A stretch of 7,929 bases of DNA from SLFT01 sp964493075 (GCA_964493075.1 CAZBNU010000192.1:1-7929), one strand, 5' to 3'. Numbered from the stretch's first letter, positions 1 through 6,671 are shown. The notes: generated by a model from the letters alone, not told the origin. Program-made: numbers and translations.

Positions 1-2269
1 ATGCTTCTATGGCCGCAGACAGGTTATCCACTTCGGCGCTATTTCTGGCACAGACAATGCCGATTTCAGAAATGGACTGTCGTACCGTATTTGCTTCCTG
101 TTCCAAAACAGTCAGGCTATCAGCAATCTTCTGGGACTGTGATGTCAGCGTTTGCATCCTCGAAACAGCCTTGCTGATGTTGCGTTCATAATTGGAGACG
201 CTCTTTTCCAGTTCCTCGATTTCACTGCTGCGTCCAAGCAGCCCGTGGCTTTCATGCTGTGTGCGTCCGCCTGTGACCGCTCCAGAGGGCGTTACCACCT
301 CGCCGTCAAGGGTGACCAATCGGGGGAAACGCTTTTCTTCACGGGCGATACGGATCGCATCGTCTATAGTTTCCACGATGACGGTGTTGTACAACAGATA
401 CTGTACCGCGGGCATCAGGTAAGCCTCGCATTGCACATAATCAATCGCCTGGCCAATGACGCCTGCTTGCTTAGAAAGCGTATCGTTATCATCGTGACGT
501 GCAGCGCGGATGGTGTCCAATGGAAGGAACGTAACACGCCCTGCACGATGTTCTTTGAGAAACGCAATGGCTACTTTAGCGGCGTCCGCCTGTTCCACAA
601 TAACATTATTGATATTGCCGCCCAAGGCCGCTTCCACGGCATACTCAAACTGTTTTTCCGTGGAAATAAGGTCGCCGACCGGGCCGATTACCCCGTCAAA
701 ACCAGGCAGTTCCTTTTGCTTTGCCATCATCACGGCCCGTACGCCCACAGCAAAACCCTCGTAACTGTCACGCAATTCCACCAACGATTTCAGACGTGCC
801 TCGCTGCTGCTTTTTTGTTCACGCAAACGCTGCCAATCATTATTCAAGGACGCCTTTTCAGCGTTCAGTTTTCCCGATTCCTTTTTCGCGGTCTCCGTTT
901 TGTCCGTAATGGTAGTAAGTTTCTTTTTACGTTTCTCTTCTTCGGTTTGTGCTTCTTGACAGCGACTATGGGCTTCTTTCAGACGTGCCTCCAGGGCAGA
1001 ACGCTCCTCGTCAAGTGAGGTCAGCTGGCTTTGTATATTGGCAATGTTCACCGCCATCGTTTCCAGTTCGGTCTGGGCGCGATTTCGGGTGTTGACCGAT
1101 TCCAGGGTCATGCTGCGTAACTGTTCCACCAACGCTTCTGCGTCTGCCAGACGCTGCAACGCCTGTTCATGTTCAACCTGCCGCTGTGCAAGAGCTGCGG
1201 TACACGCTTCCACTTCAGACGTCAATGCTGTGCTCTGCTCATCAGCCGCACCTGCTTCATCCTGCATGGTTGTAGCTTGCTGCAGAATTTCTTCCCGCGC
1301 TTCAAGCGCTTCAGTACGGCGTGTGCGCGCAAATTCGATTTCTTTGTTCAAAAGCGCAATTTTGCTTTCCAGACGCTCCATTTCTGTGGCGGTGGCGTGT
1401 TCTTTCTCGCGCCGTTCAGAAAGGGTTCTATCCATTTCAATACGCTTCAAATTGACTTTTTCGAGTTCTGCCTCATGACGCGAAGTTTTGGTGGTCAGTT
1501 CCTGAAACTGGTCTGTTGCACTTTTCAGGCGATCCTGCAAATCCGTCACATGGCCGCTGAGTTCGTTGAATTGCAGCCAGGCATTGCGGATTTCCAAAAC
1601 ACGCAGTTCAGCGGTATACTCTCGATGCCTGATGGCGGCATTCACCTGACGCTTCAGGGAACGCATCTGACGGTCCACTTCGGCAATAATGTCGTTCAGG
1701 CGCAGCATATTCTGATCGGCAGATTCGAGTTTACGCATCGCCACCCGTTTGCGGGTCTTATACTTGATGATGCCTGCGGCCTCTTCCAGCAGATACCGGC
1801 GGTCTTCGGGTTTGGTGCTCAGAATCAGGTCGATCTTGCCCTGCCCGATCAGCGAATAGGCGCTGGTGCCGATGCCAGTGTCCATGAAAAGTTCCTGCAC
1901 ATCGCGCAGACGACAGGCTGCCTTGTTCATCAGGTATTCGCTCTCACCGGAACGGTATACGCGACGTGTCACCTCCACCTCGCTGAAATCAACTGGCAAC
2001 TGACCGTCCGCATTATCGAAGGTGAGGGACACCTCCGCCAGGCCCGTGGGCGCGCGCCCGCCGCTGCCATTAAAAATAACGTCCTGCATGTGGGTGCCGC
2101 GCAATGTTTTCGCGCTCTGCTCCCCCAACGCCCAGCGCAATGCGTCCAGGATATTGCTTTTACCGCATCCATTGGGGCCCACAATTGCCGTAATCCCAAG
2201 GTCAAACTTAACCTCTGTCGCGTCGGCGAAGGACTTGAATCCGTGCATGGTTATTTTCTTGAAATACAT
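1..2269 (-). CDS. smc: Chromosome segregation/condensation ATPase SMC, N-terminal about 756 residues (3' end outside the window)
   Basis: SMC dimerises through its hinge and, with ScpA/ScpB, forms the ring-shaped condensin that organises and separates bacterial chromosomes. The reading frame is open from the ATG at 2269 to the window edge; every in-frame codon was checked. The start MYFKKITMHGFKSFA is typical of the family. Walker A GPNGCGKS is at residues 31-38 and the Q-loop glutamine (IGQGKI) is near residue 143, followed by the characteristic KPEDRRYLLEEAAGIIKYK stretch. Residues about 170-500 are charged, heptad-like coiled coil. Residues about 505-680 are the hinge (YEGFAVGVRAVM, ALGGNINNVIV, ending SGAVTGGR), and the returning coiled coil begins after that. 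SMC proteins are usually about 1,150-1,200 residues, so the C-terminal signature motif and Walker B lie beyond position 1. An AAAGGG ribosome site (2275-2280) sits 5 nt before the start. It follows ymdB after 28 bp and is probably co-transcribed with it. Confidence 0.97.
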   Translation of the reverse strand, partial: MYFKKITMHGFKSFADATEVKFDLGITAIVGPNGCGKSNILDALRWALGEQSAKTLRGTHMQDVIFNGSGGRAPTGLAEVSLTFDNADGQLPVDFSEVEVTRRVYRSGESEYLMNKAACRLRDVQELFMDTGIGTSAYSLIGQGKIDLILSTKPEDRRYLLEEAAGIIKYKTRKRVAMRKLESADQNMLRLNDIIAEVDRQMRSLKRQVNAAIRHREYTAELRVLEIRNAWLQFNELSGHVTDLQDRLKSATDQFQELTTKTSRHEAELEKVNLKRIEMDRTLSERREKEHATATEMERLESKIALLNKEIEFARTRRTEALEAREEILQQATTMQDEAGAADEQSTALTSEVEACTAALAQRQVEHEQALQRLADAEALVEQLRSMTLESVNTRNRAQTELETMAVNIANIQSQLTSLDEERSALEARLKEAHSRCQEAQTEEEKRKKKLTTITDKTETAKKESGKLNAEKASLNNDWQRLREQKSSSEARLKSLVELRDSYEGFAVGVRAVMMAKQKELPGFDGVIGPVGDLISTEKQFEYAVEAALGGNINNVIVEQADAAKVAIAFLKEHRAGRVTFLPLDTIRAARHDDNDTLSKQAGVIGQAIDYVQCEAYLMPAVQYLLYNTVIVETIDDAIRIAREEKRFPRLVTLDGEVVTPSGAVTGGRTQHESHGLLGRSSEIEELEKSVSNYERNISKAVSRMQTLTSQSQKIADSLTVLEQEANTVRQSISEIGIVCARNSAEVDNLSAAIEA

Positions 2270-2297
2270 TGATGCCCTTTAACTGCTTAGTACAGGA

Positions 2298-3080
2298 TCA
2301 TGGTTCTACTATATGTACCCGCTTAATCGAAAGTGCGCGTCCTGTGGCAGAATCCACTTCTACAACAACTGCGCACAGTTGCGCTTTGCCTGCCGCCACT
2401 TCCCATTTCGCGGGCATGCCCGAAATTAATTTGTTAATCACAAGATTTCTTTCAACACCGAGGATGGAATTATAGGGGCCGCACATGCCCACGTCTGTAA
2501 TAAACGCCGTGCCCCTGGGCAATATGCGCTCATCTGCTGTCGGCACGTGGGTATGGGTGCCCAGAACCGCAGTAACCCGTCCATCCAAATGCCATGCCAT
2601 GGCGGCCTTTTCAGAGGTCGCCTCCGCATGCATGTCAACAATAATAATGCGTGTTTCTGCCGACAATGCTTTTAATTGCCGCGCAACCTGGACAAAGGGA
2701 CAATCCACCGGATCCATATAAATGCGACCAAGCAGACTGATTACCGCCACCGCAGTACCGTTTTGCATCCTGTAGAGTGCCGTACCTTTCCCCGGACTGC
2801 CAGGGGCATAGTTCGCTGGACGCGCCACATCGGGCAGCGCATCAATCCCGGCCACCATTTCTTTTTTGCGCCAGGTATGATTGCCCATGGTAAACAGGTT
2901 GATGCCGTAACCGCGCAATTCTTCTATCAGCGCCGGCGTAGCGCCGGTGCCGCCTGCAATATTTTCCGCGTTTGCAATCACCACGTCAATAAAGTGTTCT
3001 TCGACAAAGGCCGGAAGAGACTGTTGCACCATGCGACGTCCCGGTTTTCCGACGATATCACCTAAAAAAGCGAACTTCAT
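2298..3080 (-). CDS. ymdB: YmdB-family metallophosphoesterase (2',3'-cyclic nucleotide phosphodiesterase type)
   Basis: The product is a 260-residue calcineurin-like phosphoesterase of the YmdB/TIGR00282 type; the Bacillus protein has nearly the same length. Known members use a di-metal centre to hydrolyse 2',3'-cyclic nucleotides and influence RNA turnover, biofilm and motility decisions. The expected metal and catalytic residues are present: D8 (GDIVGK), E39-N40 (NAEN), N67-H68 (GNHTW), H151 (MHAEATSEK), and H176 and H178 (GTHTHVPTAD). The TDVGMCGPYNS block follows at 195-205. GNHTW is followed by Arg where, from memory, the Bacillus protein has Asp; this is not a metal ligand. A strong GGGAGGA ribosome site (3086-3092) lies 5 nt before the ATG, which fixes the start. 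There is no signal peptide or membrane segment, so it should be cytoplasmic. In Bacillus ymdB neighbours rny; here it precedes smc. The exact substrate in this organism is inferred from the family. Confidence 0.93.
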   Translation of the reverse strand: MKFAFLGDIVGKPGRRMVQQSLPAFVEEHFIDVVIANAENIAGGTGATPALIEELRGYGINLFTMGNHTWRKKEMVAGIDALPDVARPANYAPGSPGKGTALYRMQNGTAVAVISLLGRIYMDPVDCPFVQVARQLKALSAETRIIIVDMHAEATSEKAAMAWHLDGRVTAVLGTHTHVPTADERILPRGTAFITDVGMCGPYNSILGVERNLVINKLISGMPAKWEVAAGKAQLCAVVVEVDSATGRALSIKRVHIVEP

Positions 3081-3159
3081 GTATGTCCTCCCAGAAGTCC
3101 CGTAATTGTACCGCAGTTGACCCCCCTGACGCCACAGAATACCCTATGATGCGGTTTGT

Positions 3160-3189
3160 TTTACGGTGGACCACGATTCGTGGTATGCT
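3160..3189 (+). promoter_or_regulatory. Candidate glucokinase promoter with an embedded operator-like palindrome
   Basis: A -35-like TTTACG (3160-3165) and a TATGCT -10 (3184-3189) are separated by 18 bp. The -10 is preceded by TGG, so it fits an extended TGn -10. It lies upstream of the glucokinase gene and points toward it. Each box matches the sigma-70 consensus at only four of six positions, so the call is tentative. The palindrome at 3170-3184 occupies the spacer. Protein binding there would be expected to block RNA polymerase. Confidence 0.35.
3170..3184. promoter_or_regulatory. Perfect 15-bp inverted repeat ACCACGATTCGTGGT, possible operator
   Basis: Seven-base arms are separated by a single T, with no mismatch. 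The site lies in the 192-bp divergent region between ymdB and the glucokinase gene, within the spacer of the candidate promoter. Its size and symmetry suit a dimeric helix-turn-helix repressor. No regulator gene is visible in the window, and the motif was not recognised as a named operator. It could act on either or both divergent genes. Confidence 0.4.
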
Positions 3190-3209
3190 TGCATATAGAA
3201 ACCCTATAT
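3184..3209. repeat. Two further overlapping inverted repeats abutting the 15-bp palindrome
   Basis: TATGC-TT-GCATA (3184-3195) begins on the last base of the preceding palindrome. It is followed by ATATAG-AAACC-CTATAT (3193-3209). Both have perfect arms of 5 and 6 bp. Short AT-rich symmetry can arise by chance, but three abutting repeats over 40 bp in a divergent promoter region are more than expected. They may be extra protein sites or part of a cruciform. Confidence 0.35.
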
Positions 3210-3272
3210 CATGTATCGTATTGAGAGTGATGGTAATTTGTAAATTTCGTCTGTGAAGGAGGATTGATATTG

Positions 3273-4271
3273 ATGGCAGTTGTAAAACAGACCCGGTCGA
3301 AAAAGGCGATTGTAGGTGTTGACATTGGCGGCACAAAAATGATGGCCGCCGTGTTCGACGCCAACTTCCAGAAGATCGGGATGTGCCGCAAGAAAAGCCG
3401 CAGCAAAAATGGCGGCGAAAGTGAAATGCGCGTCATCAAGGTAATTCGCGAGGCCATAGAAAATGCGGGGAACCCCTGCATTGCCGGGATTGGCGTTGGT
3501 TCACCTGGGCCACTGGATCCCGCCACAGGCGTCATCATAGACACGCCGAATCTTGGTTGGAAAAATTTCCCACTGGCCCATTTACTGCAGGAGACCTTCA
3601 AAGCGCCCGTAGTTGTGGATAATGATGTAAACGTGGGCACCTACGGAGAGTGGCGTTGTACCGTACTTCGTTCAAAGAAACATGTACTGGGCGTATTCCC
3701 CGGAACAGGCATCGGCGGCGGCATCATTATTGATGGTAAAATTCTGCATGGGTTTTCTGGCGCGGCAGGCGAAGTGGGGCACATTACCATCATGCCTGAT
3801 GGGCCGTTCTGTGGCTGCGGGAAACGGGGGTGTCTGGAGGCGTTGGCTTCCCGGGTCGCCATCGCCAAAGAGGTCGCCGCTTTGGCTGCCCGCGAAGATG
3901 CCCCCTACATTCAGGAACATTGCGGCACAGACATCAATGCCATCCGCAGCGGCGTACTGGCGCGCGCCATAGAAGCGGGGGATACCATGGTGGAACAGGT
4001 GGTGCGAAAAGCCGCCTGGTACATCGGCATAGGCGTGGGCAACCTCATCAATGTATTAAGCCCTGAAGTGGTGGTGCTGGGCGGCGGACTCGTAGAAGCC
4101 CTGGAAACGCTCGTGCTGGAAGAAGTAAAAAATGCCGTGGAAGAACACGCCATGCCATTCCTGCGAAAGAATGTCACCATTAAGGCAGCAGAACTTGGTG
4201 ATGACGCCGTGGTGATGGGTGCGGCGCAGTTGATACATGAACGAATAACTCCAGGAAAAGCACGAAAGTAA
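3273..4271 (+). CDS. glk: ROK-family glucokinase
   Basis: The product is a 332-residue cytoplasmic sugar kinase of the ROK family, expected to phosphorylate glucose with ATP to glucose 6-phosphate. The N-terminal phosphate-binding motif DIGGTK is at residues 17-22. The sugar-binding and catalytic NDVN block follows, with the catalytic base near D118. The second phosphate loop GTGIGGG is at 144-150. E167-V-G-H170 is the ROK ExGH motif, and CGCGKRGCLE at 180-189 supplies C180, C182 and C187, which with H170 form the structural zinc site. The C-terminal VVVLGGGL adenosine-binding segment is also present. There is no N-terminal helix-turn-helix, so this is a kinase rather than a ROK repressor. 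The ATG at 3273 lies 10 nt after an AGGAGG site (3257-3262). TTG codons at 3264 and 3270 are alternative starts; 3264 is too close to the site, but 3270 cannot be excluded. Glucose as substrate is inferred from overall glucokinase-like motifs. Confidence 0.9.
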   Translation: MAVVKQTRSKKAIVGVDIGGTKMMAAVFDANFQKIGMCRKKSRSKNGGESEMRVIKVIREAIENAGNPCIAGIGVGSPGPLDPATGVIIDTPNLGWKNFPLAHLLQETFKAPVVVDNDVNVGTYGEWRCTVLRSKKHVLGVFPGTGIGGGIIIDGKILHGFSGAAGEVGHITIMPDGPFCGCGKRGCLEALASRVAIAKEVAALAAREDAPYIQEHCGTDINAIRSGVLARAIEAGDTMVEQVVRKAAWYIGIGVGNLINVLSPEVVVLGGGLVEALETLVLEEVKNAVEEHAMPFLRKNVTIKAAELGDDAVVMGAAQLIHERITPGKARK

Positions 4272-4314
4272 TACCTTATAGGATCGAAACTGTGATCAAA
4301 AACAAAAACTTTCG

Positions 4315-4504
4315 TACCGTCATTGCGAGGCACGAAGCAATCACTATCCTGGGAACGCCGACGTCCTCGTCGGCACGCTTCCGGTTCCTTGCGCCATCGT
4401 CCTTAACCCAGCCGACGAGGACGTCGGCGCTCCCAGGACAGGCTGCAAATTGTTCTTTCAAGAAAAATCCCAAGTCGTGAAGTGACATGCTCGCGATGAC
4501 GATA
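4315..4504. mobile_element. MITE-like non-coding element with terminal inverted repeats ending in TA
   Basis: The 275-bp gap between the glucokinase gene and purU contains no gene. It holds a segment whose ends mirror each other: 4315-4329 (TACCGTCATTGCGAG) and the reverse complement of 4490-4504 (TATCGTCATCGCGAG) match at 13 of 15 positions. Both ends carry TA at the outer border. This is what a TA-targeting transposon family (IS630/mariner type) would leave, although the true duplication cannot be proven from one copy. The CGTCATTGCGAG-type end resembles repeats I know from many bacterial genomes. About 190 bp with no coding capacity fits a non-autonomous element. A second, stronger hairpin lies inside it. 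Confidence 0.5.
4347..4438. repeat. Long inverted repeat: 28-bp arms around a 36-nt loop
   Basis: The left arm (4347-4374) and the reverse complement of the right arm (4411-4438) match at 27 of 28 positions. Each arm also contains its own 6-bp inverted repeat: GCCGAC-GTCCTC-GTCGGC at 4357-4374 and GCCGAC-GAGGAC-GTCGGC at 4411-4428. The arms can therefore pair together as one long stem or fold as two small hairpins whose 6-nt loops are complementary. It begins 75 bp after the glucokinase stop. It could slow or stop transcription, but has no following T-run, so it is not a classical terminator. Confidence 0.85.
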
Positions 4505-4519
4505 CTAAACTGGATTGTG

Positions 4520-4537
4520 GGCAAAGCACGAAAATAG
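4520..4537 (+). repeat. Near-copy of the 3' end of the glucokinase gene
   Basis: GGCAAAGCACGAAAATAG matches the final 18 bp of the glucokinase gene (4254-4271) at 15 of 18 positions. Both copies would read Gly-Lys-Ala-Arg-Lys-stop, although the second lies in a different frame relative to the first. The copies flank the MITE-like element. This could be a relic of a local duplication or of an insertion event, or chance similarity. Confidence 0.4.
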
Positions 4538-4546
4538 GAAACATAC

Positions 4547-5398
4547 ATGGAAACGGCCATATTAAGGCTACACTGCAAGGACGTGAAAGGCATTGTGTTC
4601 AATGTCAGTCGCTTTATCTATGAGCGCAATGGCAATATCATCAGTGCCGAGCAACATGCGGAAACCATCAACAATCGCTTTTTCATGCGTGTCTACTTCG
4701 ATTGCAGCGCCCTGAACTGCACCCGCGAATCGTTTCAGCAGGGACTGCATGTGCTTGCCGAATCTTTTGAGATGGAAACGGAATTGACATTTTCAGACAG
4801 GCGCAAGCGCATGGCCATTCTGGTGTCCAAATACGACCACTGCCTGTATGATCTTTTGCTGCGCCACCGCTATGGCGAAATTGACGCCGACCTTGCCCTA
4901 ATTGCCAGCAACCACCGCGATCTGGAGTCGGTGGCAACCGCCTTTCAAATCCCGTTTTTCTATGTCCCCGTTTCAAAAGATACCAAAGAAGAAGCGGAAG
5001 GGCACCTGCTGGACTTGTTTGACGCCCATCATGTGGATTTTGTTGTGCTGGCGCGGTACATGCAGATTCTCACCGAAGCCTTCACGCGACGCTATGAAAA
5101 CCGCATTATCAATGTGCATCACGGTTTTCTGCCTGCGTTCAAAGGGGCAAAACCCTATCATCAGGCCTACGAACATGGTGTGAAGATGATTGGCGCCACA
5201 AGCCACTATGCCACCGCCGACCTCGATATGGGGCCGATTATTGAGCAGGAGACCATGCGTGTGGATCATACGCACAGTGTGGACGCGCTCATTGCAATGG
5301 GGCGCGACCTCGAGCGCAATGTCCTGGCGGCTGCCGTAAAGGCGCACGCTGCCGACCGTATCATGGTCTACGAACGACGCACGATTGTGTTCCGTTAG
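4547..5398 (+). CDS. purU: Formyltetrahydrofolate deformylase PurU
   Basis: The product is a 283-residue cytoplasmic hydrolase that splits 10-formyltetrahydrofolate into tetrahydrofolate and formate. This balances one-carbon pools and can supply formate to PurT-type purine synthesis. Residues about 1-80 are an ACT domain (LRLHCKDVKGIVFNVSRFI), and about 88-283 are a formyl-transferase-like domain. The catalytic Asn-His-Asp set is visible as N189 and H191 in NVHHGFLPAF and D227 in DLDMGPII. The GAKPYHQAYEHGVKMIGATSHY segment is strongly PurU-like, and the length matches the family. Two positions differ from the E. coli sequence as I recall it: Gly193 where HHSFLPAF has Ser, and Met228 where LDEGP has Glu. 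The catalytic residues are intact, so activity is expected. The ATG lies 6 nt after AGGAA (4536-4540). The gene converges with the DAHP synthase gene, leaving 35 bp with no clear terminator. Confidence 0.95.
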   Translation: METAILRLHCKDVKGIVFNVSRFIYERNGNIISAEQHAETINNRFFMRVYFDCSALNCTRESFQQGLHVLAESFEMETELTFSDRRKRMAILVSKYDHCLYDLLLRHRYGEIDADLALIASNHRDLESVATAFQIPFFYVPVSKDTKEEAEGHLLDLFDAHHVDFVVLARYMQILTEAFTRRYENRIINVHHGFLPAFKGAKPYHQAYEHGVKMIGATSHYATADLDMGPIIEQETMRVDHTHSVDALIAMGRDLERNVLAAAVKAHAADRIMVYERRTIVFR

Positions 5399-5433
5399 GC
5401 CTACAATTTAATCTGTTTGTTGGTGGTAGACAA

Positions 5434-6480
5434 TTACTGCAATTTTTCATGGGCTTCACGCAGCAAGGATTCGGTGCGTTCCCAGCCCATACAGGGGTCG
5501 GTGATGCTGAGGCCATATTCCAGCGCGCTCATATCGGCGGACATGTTCTGCCGGCCCTCTTTCAGATTACTCTCCATCATGACACCGATGACGCCAGTGT
5601 CGCCGGACAGACGCTGTTGGATAATATCCCGCAGTACATGGGCCTGTAACGCCTCACGTTTGCCGCAGTTGGCATGGCTGCAATCCACCATTACCCGGGG
5701 CGACAACCCGGCAGACTTCAGCTGTTCTTCCGCCGCGAGGACGCTGACCGGGCCGTAATTCGGGCCGCTGCGTCCACCGCGCAGGATGATATGGCCGTAG
5801 CGATTCCCACGGGTACATACAACGCTGGAATGGCCTTCACTGTCAATGCCCAGGAAGTGGTGGGGGCGTCCTGAGGCAATCAGGGCGTCAATGGCGCTTT
5901 GCAGGTTGCCATCAGTATTGTTCTTGAATCCAACAGGCATGGACAATCCGCTTGCCATTTCACGGTGCGTCTGGGATTCCGCAGTACGCGCCCCGATGGA
6001 CACCCAGGACAACAAGTCGGCAATATACTGGGGTATAATCGGATCAAGCACCTCGCTGGCTGCGGGCATCCCCATGTCGGCCAACTGCAACAAAAGACCA
6101 CGCGCCTTGCGCAACCCCTTCTCAATATCATAACTGCCGTCCATGTCGGGGTCGTTGATCATGCCCTTCCATCCGGTAGTTGTGCGAGGCTTTTCAAAAT
6201 AGACACGCATGATGATGCAAAGGCGATCAGCCAATTCGCGACGGAGCGCGATCAGGCGGTTTGCATAATCCAGCGCCGCTGTCTCATCATGGATGGAACA
6301 CGGCCCCACAATAACCAACAGCCGCTTGTCCTTACCGTCCAACATATCAGCAATTTCAGTGCGGGCCGCGGCAACAGTTTCAGAAATGGCTTCAGTCAGG
6401 GGAAGGTCTTCTTTTAACACACGCGGCGGCAGCAACGGTCGCAGCGATTCAACATTTACATTATCTACGGTACGCATCAT
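5434..6480 (-). CDS. 3-deoxy-D-arabino-heptulosonate 7-phosphate (DAHP) synthase, AroG/AroF type
   Basis: This enzyme condenses phosphoenolpyruvate with erythrose 4-phosphate, the first step of the shikimate pathway to aromatic amino acids. The 348-residue product is a class I-alpha synthase that aligns throughout with E. coli AroG/AroF. It contains LLVIVGPCSIHD, RVYFEKPRTTTGWKG, INDPDMDGS, SIGARTAESQTHREMASGL and PVGFKNNTDG. The four metal ligands are present: C61, H269 (CSHANC), E303 (MMESNLKEG) and D328 (ITDPCMGWE). I chose the ATG at 6480 over the upstream TTG at 6501 because it puts the metal-binding cysteine at 61, as in AroG. A weak GGAA lies 10 nt upstream; the next ATG (6477) is also possible. 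The N-terminal regulatory extension is present, so feedback inhibition is likely. Whether Phe, Tyr or Trp is the effector cannot be read here, so no isozyme symbol is given. Confidence 0.95.
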   Translation of the reverse strand: MMRTVDNVNVESLRPLLPPRVLKEDLPLTEAISETVAAARTEIADMLDGKDKRLLVIVGPCSIHDETAALDYANRLIALRRELADRLCIIMRVYFEKPRTTTGWKGMINDPDMDGSYDIEKGLRKARGLLLQLADMGMPAASEVLDPIIPQYIADLLSWVSIGARTAESQTHREMASGLSMPVGFKNNTDGNLQSAIDALIASGRPHHFLGIDSEGHSSVVCTRGNRYGHIILRGGRSGPNYGPVSVLAAEEQLKSAGLSPRVMVDCSHANCGKREALQAHVLRDIIQQRLSGDTGVIGVMMESNLKEGRQNMSADMSALEYGLSITDPCMGWERTESLLREAHEKLQ

Positions 6481-6540
6481 AAGGCAACGATTCCAATACA
6501 ATCGGGGGGTTAAAGGGGGTCATTTGAAATAACATGCCCT

Positions 6541-6570
6541 ATAATATATCAATTCCCCGGTCAATGCCAA
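6541..6570 (-). promoter_or_regulatory. Candidate sigma-70-like promoter for the DAHP synthase gene
   Basis: On the minus strand TTGGCA (6565-6570) and TATTAT (6541-6546) each match the consensus at five of six positions and are separated by 18 bp. Transcription would begin near 6533, giving a leader of about 50 nt before the ATG at 6480. That leader carries two C-runs (complement of 6504-6509 and 6515-6519). The promoter abuts the inverted repeat starting at 6575. Confidence 0.55.
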
Positions 6571-6574
6571 AATT

Positions 6575-6671
6575 GCTTTTGTAGGCGTACCTTCCCAGGT
6601 GCGCGATCTTTCTAGAGTAAACGGCTATCACGCCCATTTTGGCGCACCTTGGAAGGTACGCCTACGAAAGC
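6575..6671. repeat. Long inverted repeat: 30-bp arms around a 37-nt loop
   Basis: The left arm (6575-6604) and the reverse complement of the right arm (6642-6671) match at 28 of 30 positions. Each arm is itself an imperfect palindrome; for example 6641-6662 reads GGCGCACCTT-GG-AAGGTACGCC, with one C/A mismatch in the stem. The layout is like that of 4347-4438 although the arm sequences differ. It lies between the divergent DAHP synthase and bshA genes, just upstream of the candidate DAHP synthase promoter. It encodes no plausible protein. Confidence 0.85.

Noticed and set aside
152..2272. Long plus-strand open frames (152-1018 and 1169-2272) opposite smc
   Set aside because: They lie in the codon-aligned antisense frame of smc, where codon bias removes stops. 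Their translations show no family motifs, while the minus strand gives a clear SMC protein.
2676..3065. Plus-strand open frame opposite ymdB
   Set aside because: It is a shadow of ymdB, whose full set of metal-binding motifs lies on the minus strand. It has no ribosome site or recognisable domain.
3117..3150. TTGACC (3117-3122) with TATGAT (3145-3150) as a plus-strand promoter
   Set aside because: The spacer is 22 bp, too long for a sigma-70 promoter.
4347..4438. Rho-independent terminator for the glucokinase gene
   Set aside because: The stem is strong, but the loop is 36 nt and no T-run follows the right arm, so the classical form is absent.
4276..4602. Minus-strand 108-codon and plus-strand 62-codon (4292-4480) open frames between the glucokinase gene and purU
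   Set aside because: Both are produced by reading through the inverted-repeat element, with low-complexity translations and no ribosome sites.
6461..6535. A 24-codon minus-strand frame overlapping the DAHP synthase start, considered as an attenuator leader peptide
   Set aside because: It contains only two Phe and two Tyr, no run of aromatic codons and no ribosome site, and its ATG lies at or before the predicted transcript start. No terminator/antiterminator pair is visible.
4347..6671. CRISPR array
   Set aside because: There are only two different inverted repeats far apart, with no regular direct repeats or spacers and no cas genes.
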